Assembly: GCA_016935715.1 (NCBI GenBank)
Contig: JAFGQJ010000183.1
Coordinates: 1-10,170 of the forward strand
Length of the DNA stretch: 10,170 bases
Reading direction: 5' to 3'
DNA from: Spirochaetales bacterium
GTDB taxonomy: Bacteria > Spirochaetota > Spirochaetia > SZUA-6 > DRHE01
In this document: piece after piece, positions 1 to 6,646 of the stretch
How positions within the stretch are numbered: the stretch's first letter is position 1
Layout of the letters: the number at the start of each line of letters is the position of its first letter
Notes under the pieces: generated by a model
Database searches by the model: none
Told to the model about the DNA's origin: nothing
The model's input: the letters and a program-made list of their open reading frames with translations, nothing else
Program-made: the position numbers and the translations under genes

Positions 1-515
1 ACGAGTACATGCAGGCCCGGCAGGGCTTCATGCTGTTCGGAGGCGGGCATATCGGCAGGGCCCTGACCCCGATCCTGGAATCCCTGGATTTCCGGGTCAC
101 CGTGTTCGACTCCAGGCCCGAGGTGAGGGATCTGCTGGTAGAGAAAGACGGCCGGTCGATCATCATCGGCGATTATGAGGATATCGGGACGGCGGCGGAC
201 GTTCTTCGGACTTGCCGCTTCTGCTTCATCGCCACCCACGGGCACCTGCACGATTTCCAGGTCCTGAAGCAGGTTCTCGAGGCCAAGGAAGACTACCGCT
301 ACGTCGGCTTGATCGGCTCGCGCTCGAAGATCCGTACGACCCTGGAGAAGCTGGCCGCCTCCGGCCTGAAGGCTCCCGAGTTTCTCTACGCCCCCGTGGG
401 CCTGAAGATCGGCGGAGACACGCCTGCGGAGATCGCGATTTCCATCGCAGCGGAGGTCGTGGCGGTGCAGCACGGCGCCGAGGCGCCGCACATGCGCTCT
501 ACGCTGGAGCGCTGA
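1..515 (+). CDS. xdhC: XdhC/CoxI-family molybdenum hydroxylase maturation protein, C-terminal part (5' truncated by window)
   Basis: The frame is open to the left edge (codons run from base 3), so the ATG at 9 is probably internal. What remains is the Rossmann-like C-terminal domain of XdhC. Counting from that ATG, a nucleotide-binding loop FGGGHIGRAL lies at residues 10-19, VTVFDSRPE at 30-38, ATHGH at 75-79, IGSRSK at 102-107 and GGDTPAEIAISIAAEV at 135-150. These are the family's usual conserved blocks. XdhC proteins bind molybdenum cofactor and promote its sulfuration and insertion into xanthine dehydrogenase or CO dehydrogenase-type enzymes in the cytoplasm. The N-terminal XdhC_CoxI domain, normally about 100 or more residues, would lie left of the window. 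No hydroxylase subunit gene is visible; it may be upstream. The family call is confident, but which hydroxylase it serves is unknown. Confidence 0.88.
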   Translation, partial: EYMQARQGFMLFGGGHIGRALTPILESLDFRVTVFDSRPEVRDLLVEKDGRSIIIGDYEDIGTAADVLRTCRFCFIATHGHLHDFQVLKQVLEAKEDYRYVGLIGSRSKIRTTLEKLAASGLKAPEFLYAPVGLKIGGDTPAEIAISIAAEVVAVQHGAEAPHMRSTLER

Positions 516-587
516 TCAGTCCACCCCGATGAGCATGGTTGACCGGCGGCCCGGGGACGACGGAAATGAGCAGCCGCCCCCGGGCGG

Positions 588-616
588 TTGCCGAAATCGC
601 GACAGACCTGTACTCT
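588..616 (+). promoter_or_regulatory. Weak candidate sigma70 promoter for the Fe-alcohol dehydrogenase gene
   Basis: TTGCCG (588-593) and TACTCT (611-616) are separated by exactly 17 bases and lie 30 bases upstream of the start at 646. Each box matches only 3 of 6 consensus positions. The position suits a short leader, but the match is weak and could be chance. The rest of the 516-645 gap shows only a small GC-rich inverted repeat at 574-587. Confidence 0.2.
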
Positions 617-645
617 GTTGAACAACCAGCACGGAGGATATGAAC

Positions 646-1917
646 ATGGACGATTTTCAGAAAGCCCGGGCTCTGCTGAAGAGCTTCAAGGGCGACAAAT
701 ACCTCTACGGGAGCGGCGTCCTGGACAGGGTGGGAGCCGTGGCGGCCTCCGCCGGGAAGAAGGCGATCCTGGTTCGGGACAGCTTTCCCGGCAGCGGTCG
801 GTTCACCGAAGTCCTGGAGGATTCTCTGAAGCGCAACGGTGTGGAGGTAATCGCCGAGGCTGACGGCGCGGGCCCGAACTGTCCGCGGGAGGACCTGTTC
901 CGCATTTCGGAGGCGGTGAAGCAAGCCAGGCCCGAGGTGATCGTCAGCTTCGGCGGAGGCAGCACCATCGACGCGGCTAAAGCCGCCGAGGTGCTGCGGA
1001 CACTGGGGGGAGACATCGAACAGTACTTCGGCACGGGCCTGGTGACCCAGACCGTTCAGAGCAGCGGAAACAACTTGAGCCCCCACGTGGCCATCCAGAC
1101 CGCAGCCAGCTCCGGGGCACACCTGACCAAATACTCCAACATCACCGATGTCAGCACCGGGCAGAAGAAGCTGATCGTGGATGAGGCCATCGTACCCGGG
1201 CACCCGGTTTTCGACTACGAGGTGACCTACTCGGCTCCCCCCGGACTGACCGCTGACGGAGGGCTGGACGGGATCGCTCATTGCCTGGAGGTGCTCTACG
1301 GAGCGGTGGGAGCGAGCAACTACGACACGATCAAGGAGATCGCCGAAACCGGCATCCGACTGGTGGTCGACTACCTTCCCCGTGTCATGGAAAATCCGGA
1401 GGACCGGCAAGCCCGGGAAGCCCTCTGCCTGGCCACCGACCTGGGCGGGTACTCCATCATGGTCGGCGGAACCAACGGCGGACACCTGACCAGCTTCTCA
1501 CTGGTGGATATCCTGAGCCACGGGCGCTCCTGCGCCATCATGAACCCCTACTACACGGTGTTCTTCGCTCCGGCGATCGAGGACGCCCTGCGCATGGTCG
1601 GGGAGATCTACAGGCAGGCCGGATTCCTCCAGGCAGACATCTCCAGGCTGGAAGGCCGGGAACTCGGCGAGGCCGTGGCTCAGGGTATGTTCGCCCTGGC
1701 CAGGAAGATCGGCTTCCCCACCCGGCTGAACGAGGTCCCCGGTTTCAGCGAGGAGCACATCCACCGCGCCCTGACGGCGGCCAAGAACCCCCAGCTCAAG
1801 ATGAAGCTGCAGAACATGCCGGTTCCCCTGGACGCCGGGATGATCGACGAGTACATGGGTCCGATCCTGGAGGCAGCCAGAGACGGGGAGCTGTCCCGCA
1901 TCAAGAACGTGCCTTGA
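646..1917 (+). CDS. Iron-containing (group III) alcohol dehydrogenase family protein
   Basis: NAD(P)-dependent dehydrogenase of the iron-containing alcohol dehydrogenase superfamily, 423 residues from the chosen start; the usual length is about 380-420. The N-terminal dinucleotide-binding domain carries the signature GGGSTIDAAK at residues 103-112. The C-terminal helical domain carries candidate metal ligands Asp208 and His212 (DGIAHCLE), His280 (NGGHLTSFSL) and His292 (SHGRSC). The usual TTAGTGSE-type cleft motif is replaced by TAASSGAHLTKYSN, so this is not a standard AdhB or FucO enzyme and its substrate cannot be read from sequence. Start choice: GGAGG at 633-637 lies 8 bases before the ATG at 646 but only 2 before the in-frame ATG at 640, so 646 fits ribosome spacing better. 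It stands alone between xdhC and the minus-strand amidase relic. It probably interconverts an alcohol or hydroxy acid with its carbonyl. Confidence 0.9.
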   Translation: MDDFQKARALLKSFKGDKYLYGSGVLDRVGAVAASAGKKAILVRDSFPGSGRFTEVLEDSLKRNGVEVIAEADGAGPNCPREDLFRISEAVKQARPEVIVSFGGGSTIDAAKAAEVLRTLGGDIEQYFGTGLVTQTVQSSGNNLSPHVAIQTAASSGAHLTKYSNITDVSTGQKKLIVDEAIVPGHPVFDYEVTYSAPPGLTADGGLDGIAHCLEVLYGAVGASNYDTIKEIAETGIRLVVDYLPRVMENPEDRQAREALCLATDLGGYSIMVGGTNGGHLTSFSLVDILSHGRSCAIMNPYYTVFFAPAIEDALRMVGEIYRQAGFLQADISRLEGRELGEAVAQGMFALARKIGFPTRLNEVPGFSEEHIHRALTAAKNPQLKMKLQNMPVPLDAGMIDEYMGPILEAARDGELSRIKNVP

Positions 1918-1955
1918 CGAGGAAGAGCCAGCGACGGGCAATCAGCCGCGACCTC

Positions 1956-2721
1956 TCAGGAGGACCCGCCCAGGATCTCCAGATCCGATTCCCGCATCCA
2001 GCCGAAGTGGCGGTAGTTGCCCCGGACGATCACCTCCACCCAGCCGCTGCGCCGGTGCACCGGACGGACCAGCGTCCCTCCTTCCAGCCGTCCCACTACT
2101 TTGGAGTCCTCTTCCGGATGGAAGCTAAGCTCGGCAAGCTCTCGCGCCACCCTCATGGCCGGGTAGCTCCGCACCGCCAGGGCCTCCCGATCCAGCGGAT
2201 CATGCCTGCTCAGGTAGCCTACAATCCCGGCCGCTATGCCCCGCGCCGCGGTATCGGGGCTTCCGAAAAGTACCTCCCGGTCCCGGGCCACGGTCACGAA
2301 CCCCATCTTGATGATGATCGCCGGCGTGCTCCTGGCTACGGCGTGGCGATCTTCCAGCCCCTGACCCCGGATCTGTAGGCTCCGTCGGCATGGATCGAAA
2401 CGAAGGCATCGGCCCGGTATCCCGGCGGGACCGTGGCGGGAAGCAGGTCGACCTGAATGCCGGCAATTTCGAGATATTCCGCCACACGCCCCGCTATGTC
2501 CACATTGGCGTCGACCTCGCGGAAGCTACCGTGGCGGCCTGCCGCAGCAGCGCGCTCCTGCTCCCCGCCGATGCGGCCAGGTGCAATCCGGCGGGAAAGC
2601 CGACGCCTGCGATCACCAAAAAGAGCACCATGCCGTTGAACCAGGATCCGGCCGGCCGGGACGTGGAGGTTTTCCGATTCACTGCGCAATTATCCCCCTG
2701 ATCCGCTTCTTTCTTTGACAA
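1956..2721 (-). pseudogene. Decayed N-acetylmuramoyl-L-alanine amidase (Amidase_3 family) with C-terminal SH3-like tail
   Basis: Three minus-strand frames together read like one exported cell-wall amidase. Frame A starts at a TTG (2721) and encodes a basic N-terminus and one hydrophobic anchor (about 2637-2572, MVLFLVIAGVGFPAGL). Frame B (about 2539-2336) holds the zinc-site block REVDANVDIAGRVAEYL and the FVSIHADG block, then stops at TAG 2338-2336. Frame C (about 2350-1956) resumes with RHAVARSTPAIIIKMGF and ends in a roughly 45-residue SH3-like segment (GGTLVRPVHRRSGWVEVIV). The N-terminal block carrying the first zinc His is missing at the A/B junction. The 50-70 residue stretch normally between SIHAD and the TP..EMGF block is missing at the B/C junction. 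The catalytic Glu of EMGF is Lys (codon 2309-2307). Two deletions plus this substitution argue for true decay rather than sequencing error. The 116-residue frame C piece from ATG 2306 could still be translated. Confidence 0.75.
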
Positions 2722-2751
2722 AATTAGTTACATTATAGCCGGTAATCAACA
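2715..2751. promoter_or_regulatory. AT-rich divergent promoter region between amidase relic and hydrolase operon
   Basis: This AT-rich gap sits between two divergent genes. On the minus strand a perfect TATAAT lies at 2737-2732, but no good -35 box is found 16-18 bases behind it. On the plus strand a perfect TTGACA lies at 2715-2720, but the nearest TATA-like box (2734-2739) is only 13 bases away. Promoter activity is likely from composition and position; the exact boxes are uncertain. Confidence 0.3.
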
Positions 2752-4038
2752 ATGAAAAACACCGCAGACATCTGGAGATTTCAAGCCAGCCTGTCCCTGC
2801 GCCTGGTCATCTGGGCGGCCGCCAGCAGCGTGGCGGGTCTGGTTCTGCTCTTCCTTGCCGCGGGTTTCTGGCGGGGTTTCGGCATTCAAGCCCTGGCCTG
2901 GGGCGCAGCCGACGCTCTGATCGCGGGATTCGGGCTTTGGCTCGGTGGCCGGCGGCGCAGGCGCACGGCCGATCCGAACGACCCGAAGCTTCTGGAGGCC
3001 GAGAGCCGGAAGCTCCGGCGGACGTTGTGGATCAACACCGGCCTCGATCTGCTCTACATCGCAGGCGGCATCATCCTGGCCTCGACCCTGGGGCGGCGCA
3101 ACCCGGCCTGGCGGGGACACGGCTGGGGGATCGTGGTTCAGGGGGTGTTCCTGTTTCTCTTCGACCTGATCCACGCTCAGAGCGTACCGCCGGGGGCGCT
3201 CTCCGCACCGCCGCGGGCCTTCTCCGACCCGGCTCACCAGCCCTTCCTTCTGGCCGGCGGAAAAGCCGCCGCACTCCTGGTGCACGGTTTTCCCGGCACT
3301 CCGGCCGAGATGCGTCCCCTGGCGGAAATCCTGCACGAACAGGGCTGGACCGTCCAGGGCATCCTCCTGCCCGGCTTCGGCTCCCAGTTCTCCGACATTC
3401 TCGATCGGGGGCACGTCGACTGGCTGGAAACGGTGCAGCAGGCCCTTGCCACACTGAAACAACAGTACGCACCGGTGCTCCTGGTCGGCTACTCCCTGGG
3501 CGGCGCCCTGTCCCTGCAGGCGGCGGCTCGCTGCCGGCCGGACGGCCTGGTGCTCCTCTCTCCCTTCTGGCGTCTGGGGACTGCCCTGCAGCGGCTGATC
3601 GGCCCGCTCCTGCGCCCCTTCCTGCCCCGGTACTTCAGGCCGCTGCACAAGGCGGATCTCGACGATCCGAAGCTGCAGCGATCCCTGCACGATTTCTTCC
3701 CGGATATCGATCTGCAGGAACCGGAAGCCCGGGCCTGGCTGCGGGAATTGCAGGTGCCGGTATCGGTGATCGATGAGATCATGAAGAGCGGCAAGCAGGG
3801 ATATCGAAGCGCCCGGTCGGTCGAATCGCCCACCCTGGTGGTGCAGGGCACGGAGGACGAGCTGGTTCGGGCGGAGAACACGCGGATGCTGGCCGAGCGG
3901 ATGACCGCTAGCCGCTACCTGGAAATCCCGGGCCGCCACAATATAGTAGACAGGGAAGGGCCGGGTTGGCGGAGCCTGGAGCAGGCCTTGATCGAGTTCG
4001 GCCGTTCGATCCGGCAGGATGAGAGAATTCGCGCCTGA
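2752..4038 (+). CDS. Fusion: four-helix membrane domain plus alpha/beta hydrolase (carboxylesterase-like)
   Basis: 428 residues. Residues about 18-142 form a membrane domain with four hydrophobic stretches (near 18-38, 45-64, 92-112 and 124-141), with a basic loop GGRRRRRT at 65-72. It resembles the short membrane family I associate with DUF6992 (RGHGWGIVVQG.FLFLFDLIHA); that link is from memory. Residues about 170-420 form an alpha/beta hydrolase: oxyanion motif HGFPG at 178-182, nucleophile elbow GYSLGG with Ser248, acid Asp369 (GTEDE) and His396 (GRHN), so the triad looks intact. A lid insertion rich in Leu, Pro and Arg (about 272-300) may touch the membrane or a lipid substrate. The hydrolase part resembles carboxylesterase or monoacylglycerol-lipase-type enzymes. 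It heads a tight run with nudC 12 bases downstream. No clear Shine-Dalgarno precedes the ATG. The substrate is unknown. Confidence 0.85.
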   Translation: MKNTADIWRFQASLSLRLVIWAAASSVAGLVLLFLAAGFWRGFGIQALAWGAADALIAGFGLWLGGRRRRRTADPNDPKLLEAESRKLRRTLWINTGLDLLYIAGGIILASTLGRRNPAWRGHGWGIVVQGVFLFLFDLIHAQSVPPGALSAPPRAFSDPAHQPFLLAGGKAAALLVHGFPGTPAEMRPLAEILHEQGWTVQGILLPGFGSQFSDILDRGHVDWLETVQQALATLKQQYAPVLLVGYSLGGALSLQAAARCRPDGLVLLSPFWRLGTALQRLIGPLLRPFLPRYFRPLHKADLDDPKLQRSLHDFFPDIDLQEPEARAWLRELQVPVSVIDEIMKSGKQGYRSARSVESPTLVVQGTEDELVRAENTRMLAERMTASRYLEIPGRHNIVDREGPGWRSLEQALIEFGRSIRQDERIRA

Positions 4039-4050
4039 GGAAGTGATTGC

Positions 4051-4917
4051 ATGAACTTCGTGCCCGCCGTTCAGCCCCCGGGATCGCAGGACTCCTGCGG
4101 ATACTGGTTCGTCTTCCAGGGAGACAGATTGCTCGTCCGGCCGGAGGACCGTGACATCCGTCTTCCTCTCTGCGAACGGCTGCAGAGCCTGGGCGTCGTT
4201 CCGCTCCGGACCCAGTATCTGGGGACTTTGGGCGGGCAGGGCTGCTACTCAGCCGAGCTGCCGACTGAAGCGCCTCCGCCGCATGGGATGCGCTTCGAGC
4301 AGCTGCGGGGACTGTGGGGCAGCCTTCCCGAGCCGCTGTTCTGGATCGCAGGACGGGCCTTCCAGATCATGGACTGGGACCGGAACCACCAGTTCTGCGG
4401 CCGCTGCGGCTCCCCGACCGAGAACAGGCAGGAGGAGCGGGCCAAGGTCTGTCCGCGATGCGGTCAGATCGCCTACCCCCGCATCAGCCCGGCGGTGATC
4501 GTGGCAACCACCCGTGGCCAGAGCATCCTTCTGGCCAGGGCCCGGCGTTTCCCGCATGCCATGTACAGCGTCATCGCCGGTTTCGTAGAAGCCGGGGAAT
4601 CCCTGGAACAGTGCGTCCGGCGCGAGGTCCAGGAGGAGGTGGGCATCAGCGTCACGAATCTACGGTACTTCGGAAGCCAGAGCTGGCCCTTTCCCAACTC
4701 CCTGATGGTGGCCTTCACCGCGGAGCACGCGGGGGGAGAGATCCGAATCGATCCGGCGGAAATCGTGGATGCCCGCTGGTTCACCGCCGGCGATCTGCCT
4801 CGGATTCCCGACAAGATCAGCATCGCCAGGCGGCTGATCGACTGGTTCCTGGCCGGGCGGCAGCCGGATTACCCGCAGTCGCCGGAACAGGAGGGAGGAG
4901 ACGATGTCGGAAGATGA
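4051..4917 (+). CDS. nudC: NADH pyrophosphatase / NAD-cap decapping Nudix hydrolase NudC
   Basis: 288 residues. An N-terminal domain (1-110) is followed by a zinc ribbon with Cys116, Cys119, Cys134 and Cys137 (CGRCG, CPRCG), then a Nudix domain with a complete box G177-x5-E183-x7-REVQEEVGI (191-199). The NudC-specific motif after the box reads SQSWPFP at 209-215, where the family norm is SQPWPFP. NudC hydrolyses NAD(H) to NMN(H) and AMP and removes 5' NAD caps from RNA in the cytoplasm, using Mn or Mg and zinc. A strong Shine-Dalgarno GAGGAAG (4037-4043) overlaps the upstream stop codon and sits 7 bases before the ATG, which suggests translational coupling to the hydrolase gene. The 3' end overlaps tag by 14 bases. 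The C-terminal dozen residues (QSPEQEGGDDVGR) look dispensable and contain the Shine-Dalgarno of tag. Confidence 0.95.
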   Translation: MNFVPAVQPPGSQDSCGYWFVFQGDRLLVRPEDRDIRLPLCERLQSLGVVPLRTQYLGTLGGQGCYSAELPTEAPPPHGMRFEQLRGLWGSLPEPLFWIAGRAFQIMDWDRNHQFCGRCGSPTENRQEERAKVCPRCGQIAYPRISPAVIVATTRGQSILLARARRFPHAMYSVIAGFVEAGESLEQCVRREVQEEVGISVTNLRYFGSQSWPFPNSLMVAFTAEHAGGEIRIDPAEIVDARWFTAGDLPRIPDKISIARRLIDWFLAGRQPDYPQSPEQEGGDDVGR

Positions 4918-5491
4918 GCTGATTCGCTGCCCGTGGTGCGAGGGGGACGAGCTGTACCGCCGCTATCACGACGAGGAGTGGGGTGTGCCCGTTCACGATG
5001 ACCGCAGGCACTTCGAGTTCCTGGTCCTGGAGTCCGCCCAGGCCGGCTTGAGCTGGTCGACGATACTGAAGAAGCGGGAGAACTACCGGAAAGCCTATCA
5101 CGGCTTCGATCCCGTGGTGGTAGCCGCTTTCGACCCGCGGGATGTTCAGCGCCTGCTCGGTGATTCCGGGATCGTGCGCAACCGCCTGAAGATCGAATCG
5201 TCGATCAACAACGCCGCGCGTTTTCTGGAAGTCCAAAGGGAGTTCGGGAGCTTCGATGCCTACCTCTGGGGATTCACAGGCGGCGCACCGGTGGTGAATA
5301 GATGGAAAAACCTGGCGGAGATTCCGGCGAATACCGAGCTCTCGGACAGGATCAGCAAGGACCTGAAAAACAGGGGTTTTCGCTTTGTCGGCTCGACGAT
5401 CATCTACGCACACCTGCAGGCGGTGGGCGTGGTCAATGACCATCTGGTCAGCTGCTTCCGCTATGGGGAGCTGATCCGCAGCAGTCCATAG
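4904..5491 (+). CDS. tag: DNA-3-methyladenine glycosylase I (Tag)
   Basis: 195 residues, close to E. coli Tag (187) with an offset of about five. It excises 3-methyladenine from alkylated DNA, the first step of base-excision repair. Conserved features: RCPW with Cys9, YHDEEWGVP with His22, LESAQAGLSW with Glu43 (substrate-recognition Glu38 in E. coli) and Trp51, LKKRENYR at 56-63, FDP at 68-70, and VNDHLVSC with His180 and Cys184. Cys9, His22, His180 and Cys184 match the zinc-snap ligands. An additional Cys12 lies near the first ligand. It overlaps nudC by 14 bases. Its Shine-Dalgarno GGAGG (4894-4898) lies inside nudC, 5 bases before the ATG, so co-transcription is very likely. Confidence 0.95.
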   Translation: MSEDELIRCPWCEGDELYRRYHDEEWGVPVHDDRRHFEFLVLESAQAGLSWSTILKKRENYRKAYHGFDPVVVAAFDPRDVQRLLGDSGIVRNRLKIESSINNAARFLEVQREFGSFDAYLWGFTGGAPVVNRWKNLAEIPANTELSDRISKDLKNRGFRFVGSTIIYAHLQAVGVVNDHLVSCFRYGELIRSSP

Positions 5492-5535
5492 GGTATGACA
5501 TTCTCAATATATGAAATTCGGCACGGGAGATCTCA

Positions 5536-5564
5536 TTGCAGAAGAGGGGATCCCGCTCTATGAT
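5536..5564 (+). promoter_or_regulatory. Candidate sigma70 promoter upstream of arcC
   Basis: TTGCAG (5536-5541) and TATGAT (5559-5564) are separated by exactly 17 bases; the -10 box matches 5 of 6 consensus bases and the -35 box 3 of 6. It would give a leader of about 75 bases before the arcC start at 5646. It fits the 154-base gap after tag, which suggests arcC begins a separate transcript. Not proven. Confidence 0.35.
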
Positions 5565-5596
5565 GGGGAGGATCGCCGCGAAGAAGCGATCCCATC
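5562..5596 (+). promoter_or_regulatory. Stem-loop in the arcC leader
   Basis: An inner stem GGATCGC (5570-5576) pairs with GCGATCC (5586-5592) around a 9-base loop. Alternatively GATCGC/GCGATC can be extended by GATGG (5562-5566) with CCATC (5592-5596) across a 4-base bulge. It is followed by an A-rich, not U-rich, stretch, so it is not an intrinsic terminator. The outer strand overlaps the candidate -10 box, so only the inner stem would be in RNA from that promoter. A role in translation or RNA stability is a guess. Confidence 0.35.
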
Positions 5597-5645
5597 TGAA
5601 AATAAAAATGAAAAGCCTGAACTACTGGAATTCGGAGAACAGCAG

Positions 5646-6599
5646 ATGAGCGCAGAAGTATTGGTCGTAGCCCTGGGCGGGAATGCAATCAAGCAGGCGG
5701 ACGAGCGGGGCACCACCGAGGAGCAGTTCCACAACGTCGACGTCACGACGAAGCAGATAGCCAAGATCGCCAAAGCCGGCTACCGGCTGGTTGTCACCCA
5801 TGGAAACGGTCCCCAGGCCGGTGCCCTGCTGATCCAGCAGGAGGAGTGCGAGCATCTGGTTCCCGGTCAGACCCTGGCCGTGTGCGGAGCCATGACTCAA
5901 GGTCAGATCGGCTGGATGATGCAGAACAGGCTCGCCTACCATCTCATGCGGGAAGGCGTGGAGGCGGCGATCTGCACGGTGGTGACCCAGGTGGAGGTCA
6001 GCGATCAGGATCCGGATTTTCAGGATCCCAGCAAACCGGTCGGACCATTCTATTCGAGGGAGGAAGCCCTGCATCTGGCCGAGGAAAAGGCCTACGTGGT
6101 CAAAGAGGTGAAACCGGGCATGGAGAAGAGCTGGCGCCGCGTGGTCCCGTCTCCGGAACCGATGGATATCGTGGAAAAGGAATCGATCAACGATCTGCTG
6201 AACGGCGGGGTCATCGTGATCGCCTCCGGCGGGGGAGGAATCCCGGTGAAGAAGAACGGCGACGGCAGCTACAGCGGCGTGGAAGCGGTGATCGACAAGG
6301 ACCGGGCCGGCTTCAAGCTGGCCCAGGCGGTACAGGCGGACAAGTTCCTCATCCTCACCGACGTGGAGAAGGTGTATTTGAACTTCAACAAGCCGGGACA
6401 GAAGGCGCTGGACCGGCTCTCCGTGGCGGAGGCCGAAAGCTACGAGGAGCAGGGTCACTTTCTGGCCGGATCCATGGGACCGAAGATCGAAGCGGCGATC
6501 CGCTTCGTCAAGTGGAGCGGCAAGGAGGCGATCATCACCTCCCTGGACAAGGCTTTGGAGGCGGTGGCGGGCAACACCGGAACCCACATTACGCCGTGA
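5646..6599 (+). CDS. arcC: Carbamate kinase
   Basis: 317 residues from the chosen start, the normal length of carbamate kinase (about 310). Amino-acid-kinase-fold enzyme; in catabolism it converts carbamoyl phosphate and ADP to ATP and carbamate in the cytoplasm. Motifs: VALGGNAI at 8-15, THGNGPQ at 51-57, CGAMTQGQIGW at 80-90, SGGGGIPV at 194-201, EAVIDKD at 213-219, LTDV at 237-240 and GSMGPK at 275-280. The frame is open upstream to an ATG at 5511, but the 45 extra residues are acidic, family-unlike and lack a Shine-Dalgarno. GGAGAA at 5634-5639, 6 bases before 5646, decides the start. No arginine deiminase, ornithine transcarbamoylase or ureide-cleaving gene adjoins it, so the source of carbamoyl phosphate (arginine, agmatine, citrulline, or purine/allantoin) cannot be told. 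Confidence 0.95.
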   Translation: MSAEVLVVALGGNAIKQADERGTTEEQFHNVDVTTKQIAKIAKAGYRLVVTHGNGPQAGALLIQQEECEHLVPGQTLAVCGAMTQGQIGWMMQNRLAYHLMREGVEAAICTVVTQVEVSDQDPDFQDPSKPVGPFYSREEALHLAEEKAYVVKEVKPGMEKSWRRVVPSPEPMDIVEKESINDLLNGGVIVIASGGGGIPVKKNGDGSYSGVEAVIDKDRAGFKLAQAVQADKFLILTDVEKVYLNFNKPGQKALDRLSVAEAESYEEQGHFLAGSMGPKIEAAIRFVKWSGKEAIITSLDKALEAVAGNTGTHITP

Positions 6600-6646
6600 A
6601 TTCTCCGTCCGCTTGCGCTGCCGCGCTTCCCGCCGCCATCTGAACA

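Noticed and set aside
572..589. GC-rich inverted repeat (CCGCCC/GGGCGG) as a terminator after xdhC
   Set aside because: The perfect arms leave a loop of only two bases, no T tract follows, and it lies against a possible -35 box.
640..645. ATG at 640 as start of the Fe-alcohol dehydrogenase
   Set aside because: Only 2 bases separate it from GGAGG; the in-frame ATG at 646 is 8 bases away. It cannot be fully excluded.
499..1485. Long minus-strand open frame opposite the Fe-alcohol dehydrogenase
   Set aside because: It is the antisense shadow of a well-supported gene in GC-rich DNA and shows no recognisable domain.
1918..1955. Possible terminator between the convergent dehydrogenase and amidase relic
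   Set aside because: I found no stable hairpin followed by a T run on either strand.
1281..2378. Long plus-strand open frame running through the end of the dehydrogenase and the amidase relic
   Set aside because: Its first half is out of frame with the dehydrogenase and its second half is antisense to amidase blocks; composition is Arg/Gly/Pro-rich with no domain.
2746..3939. Minus-strand open frame opposite the membrane/hydrolase gene
   Set aside because: Low-complexity Gln/Gly/Arg-rich shadow; the plus strand has an intact catalytic triad.
5511..5645. 45-residue N-terminal extension of carbamate kinase
   Set aside because: No Shine-Dalgarno at 5511, acidic sequence unlike the family, and the ATG at 5646 has GGAGAA correctly spaced and gives the normal family length.
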